NCBI RefSeq assembly: GCF_008807375.1
Contig: NZ_CP043311.1
Location: forward strand, 3,018,001-3,082,000
Reading direction: 5' to 3'
Length of the DNA stretch: 64,000 nt
DNA from: Pseudomonas lalkuanensis
Lineage (GTDB): Bacteria; Pseudomonadota; Gammaproteobacteria; Pseudomonadales; Pseudomonadaceae
In this document: positions 62,566 to 64,000 of the stretch, one piece after another
Layout of the letters: each line of letters opens with the position of its first letter
Position numbering within the stretch: the first letter of the stretch is position 1
Position numbers and translations under genes: made by a program
The notes under the pieces: generated by a model
Seen by the model: the letters and a program-made list of their open reading frames with translations, nothing else
The model's database searches: none
Told to the model about the DNA's origin: nothing

Positions 62566-63324
62566 TCAGCCATCTGCCGGAACAAAGATCCAGCCTTCCC
62601 TCGTGGGAGTTTCCGGGGTGGGCTGGACGAGCTTCTCGGGTTGAAAGTGAAAGAGCCATGCAATCAACGCGCAGGTCAGTGCATCGAACTCATCTGCGTG
62701 GTGGAAGCCTTCTGGCCGTTCCGCGTCAGATGATTTCCCCATGCCGTATCGCACATGCAAATCCGCCATCGTGCCAGAGCGCTTGCAGGCGCTGGGATAG
62801 GCCTCGATGGCGCGCAGGCGGTTTTGATCCGTCCAGACCCCGCAGGTTTCGATCTGTGGTGCGAAACGCGCCAGCACATGCATCCCCTTGGTGGCCTGGC
62901 TGCCGATCATGTCTTTCAGTGCAGATAACGGGCTTAGCCCACGCTCGAAAAGGAAACGCTCGGTGCGGCGGAACAGGTACGGGTTTTCCGATGATCCCTC
63001 GATCGTGTCAGCCGCCTGAGCATTCACCACCAGGTCGATGAAACCCTGAGAAAAGCCCAGCGGCGTGTCGATGGCCAGCACTACGGGTGCCGATTCGAAG
63101 CGATTGGCGTCCAGCCCGCAAAGGCCCAGCAGCCGGGAAATGAAGCCACCTGTATCGGCAGACTGGTTGATGGGACGACGCAGATTGCCTCGCCATGGGC
63201 GACCCAGGAGATTCCGCTGGCTATCGAGCGCAACCAGGGCATCGCGGCTGCTCGGGTTCTTGTCGCAGTTCCATCCGCCGACATCCCAGCCGATGAACAC
63301 CGGGGCCGAAGTATCAGAAGCCAT
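62566..63324 (-). CDS. DUF429-like RNase-H-fold protein
   Basis: A 252-residue protein with GWDVGGWNCDKNPSSRDALV at the N-terminus, VVLAIDTPLGFSQGF in the middle, and EAYPSA...HHADEFDALTCALIAW near the end; the spaced acidic residues fit the RNase-H/actin-like fold of DUF429, a predicted nuclease family. No activity is proven. AAAGGGGAAAGG precedes ATG. It lies between the exported hydrolase (convergent) and the ArsR-type gene. Confidence 0.75.
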   Translation of the reverse strand: MASDTSAPVFIGWDVGGWNCDKNPSSRDALVALDSQRNLLGRPWRGNLRRPINQSADTGGFISRLLGLCGLDANRFESAPVVLAIDTPLGFSQGFIDLVVNAQAADTIEGSSENPYLFRRTERFLFERGLSPLSALKDMIGSQATKGMHVLARFAPQIETCGVWTDQNRLRAIEAYPSACKRSGTMADLHVRYGMGKSSDAERPEGFHHADEFDALTCALIAWLFHFQPEKLVQPTPETPTREGWIFVPADG

Positions 63325-63344
63325 GCCTTTCCCCTTTCCCGCCC

Positions 63345-64000
63345 TTAGGCCCCGGACTTACCGGCCAACCCGAAGCTTTTCGACAGGCTCGACAAGCCCT
63401 TGTCCGTCACGCTCAAGGCTCTAGAATCCAGGTGGCGAGTCACCCAGCCGCGTTTGAGCATCAGCTCCAGCAAGGCGGCACCCAGTGCGCCGCCGATATG
63501 GGGCCTGCGCTCGCTCCAGTCCATGCAGGGATAGGCCAGGCGGCGGCGCTGGCGGTTCACCGCGTCGATGTCGATGCCCAGGCGTTCCAGGGCATCGCTG
63601 CCGGTTTCGGTGACGCGGTAGTCGCGGCCTTCGGCTTCGATCCAGTTGGCGTGCAGCAAGGCGTCGTGCACCTGCACGGCGACTTCGCCGGCGCAATGGT
63701 CGTAGCAGGTGCGCGCAAGGCGCAGCACCGAAGGCGTCGAAGGCTGGAACGCCGCTGCGGGCACTCCGGCCAGTTGCAGCAGGCTTTCCAGAGCCTGGGC
63801 CACTTGCGGGTTGGCCAGGCGGTAGTAACGGTGGCGGCCCTGCACGTGGAGTTCCACCAGCCCCTGTTCCAGCAGGCGGGTGAAATGGCCGCTGGCGGTG
63901 GAGGCGCCGATGTCGGCAACGGCGGCGAGTTCCGTGGCAGTACGCGCGTGACCGTCGAGGAGGCTGCAGAGCATCCGTGAGCGCGCGGGGTCAGCGATGG
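63345..64000 (-). CDS. ArsR/SmtB-type winged-helix regulator (5' end outside window)
   Basis: At least 218 residues. The open frame enters from beyond 64000 as IADPARSRMLCSLLDGHARTA, which is the usual ArsR start region, followed by the HTH IGASTASGHFTRLLEQGLVEL and wing QGRHRYYRLANPQVA. The C-terminal ~120 residues (RTCYDHCAGEVAVQVHDALL; CMDWSERRPHIGGALGAALL) are the extension found in long ArsR-like regulators of the YczG/transporter-linked type; Cys residues in CYDHC and YPCMDW might sense metal or redox. Its start codon is outside the window. Confidence 0.9.
   Translation of the reverse strand, partial: IADPARSRMLCSLLDGHARTATELAAVADIGASTASGHFTRLLEQGLVELHVQGRHRYYRLANPQVAQALESLLQLAGVPAAAFQPSTPSVLRLARTCYDHCAGEVAVQVHDALLHANWIEAEGRDYRVTETGSDALERLGIDIDAVNRQRRRLAYPCMDWSERRPHIGGALGAALLELMLKRGWVTRHLDSRALSVTDKGLSSLSKSFGLAGKSGA

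Overview
The window is GC-rich proteobacterial DNA, almost certainly from a Pseudomonas. It has OprD-type porin, GlxA, YghU, EmrAB-like and Anr-type proteins, dense LysR/AraC regulators, and a REP-like inverted pair containing GCGAATTCATTCGC. No rRNA, tRNA, CRISPR array, insertion sequence or phage gene was recognised. Coordinates and motifs were read by eye; family names rest on recognised motifs, not on searches.

Positions 1 to about 33,700 look like a stress/low-oxygen/metal island. Eleven 14-bp palindromes match the Anr/FNR consensus TTGAT-N4-ATCAA (six perfect, five with one mismatch). They stand in front of nearly every transcription unit, and the island carries its own Anr/FNR paralogue (9630-10382) with all four iron-sulfur cysteines and the E-x-x-S-R reading helix. 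The likely units are: an AMP-forming acyl-CoA synthetase coupled to a 2-oxoacid dehydrogenase E1 alpha; a CBS-domain protein plus PolX; a phosphoribosyltransferase, hydrolase and Na,K-ATPase-like P2 pump; an exported Gly/His-repeat protein; a Met-rich protein, divergent GroEL, P1B-5 ATPase-hemerythrin fusion and formate/nitrite channel; two tandem-domain universal stress proteins; a degenerate pair resembling sulfhydrogenase beta/gamma subunits; a GNAT acetyltransferase and Hsp20; a PRPP synthetase and phosphoribosyltransferase; and a copper module ending in a multicopper oxidase. Taken together these suggest a response in which oxygen limitation switches on acetyl-CoA supply, protein quality control, nucleotide salvage and metal/ion transport.

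Positions about 33,700-35,400 look like a scar: fragments of apbE and rnfD in opposite orientations, closed by a perfect 17-bp-stem hairpin. From 35,454 the content is ordinary Pseudomonas chromosome: a SpoU methyltransferase, an FAD oxidoreductase, an MFS pump, a Tat-exported amidohydrolase coupled to a membrane monooxygenase-domain protein, and several regulators.

Positions 46,200-48,400 hold a second patch of decay (LysR, old-yellow-enzyme and FAD-monooxygenase remnants). After it come an AraC/DoxX/OprD set, YghU, a winged-helix/TPR regulator, a small redox/efflux set (NmrA-type protein, cupin, EmrA/EmrB-like pump, AraC regulator), an isochorismatase-family hydrolase, an exported alpha/beta hydrolase, a DUF429 protein and an ArsR-type regulator cut by the window end.
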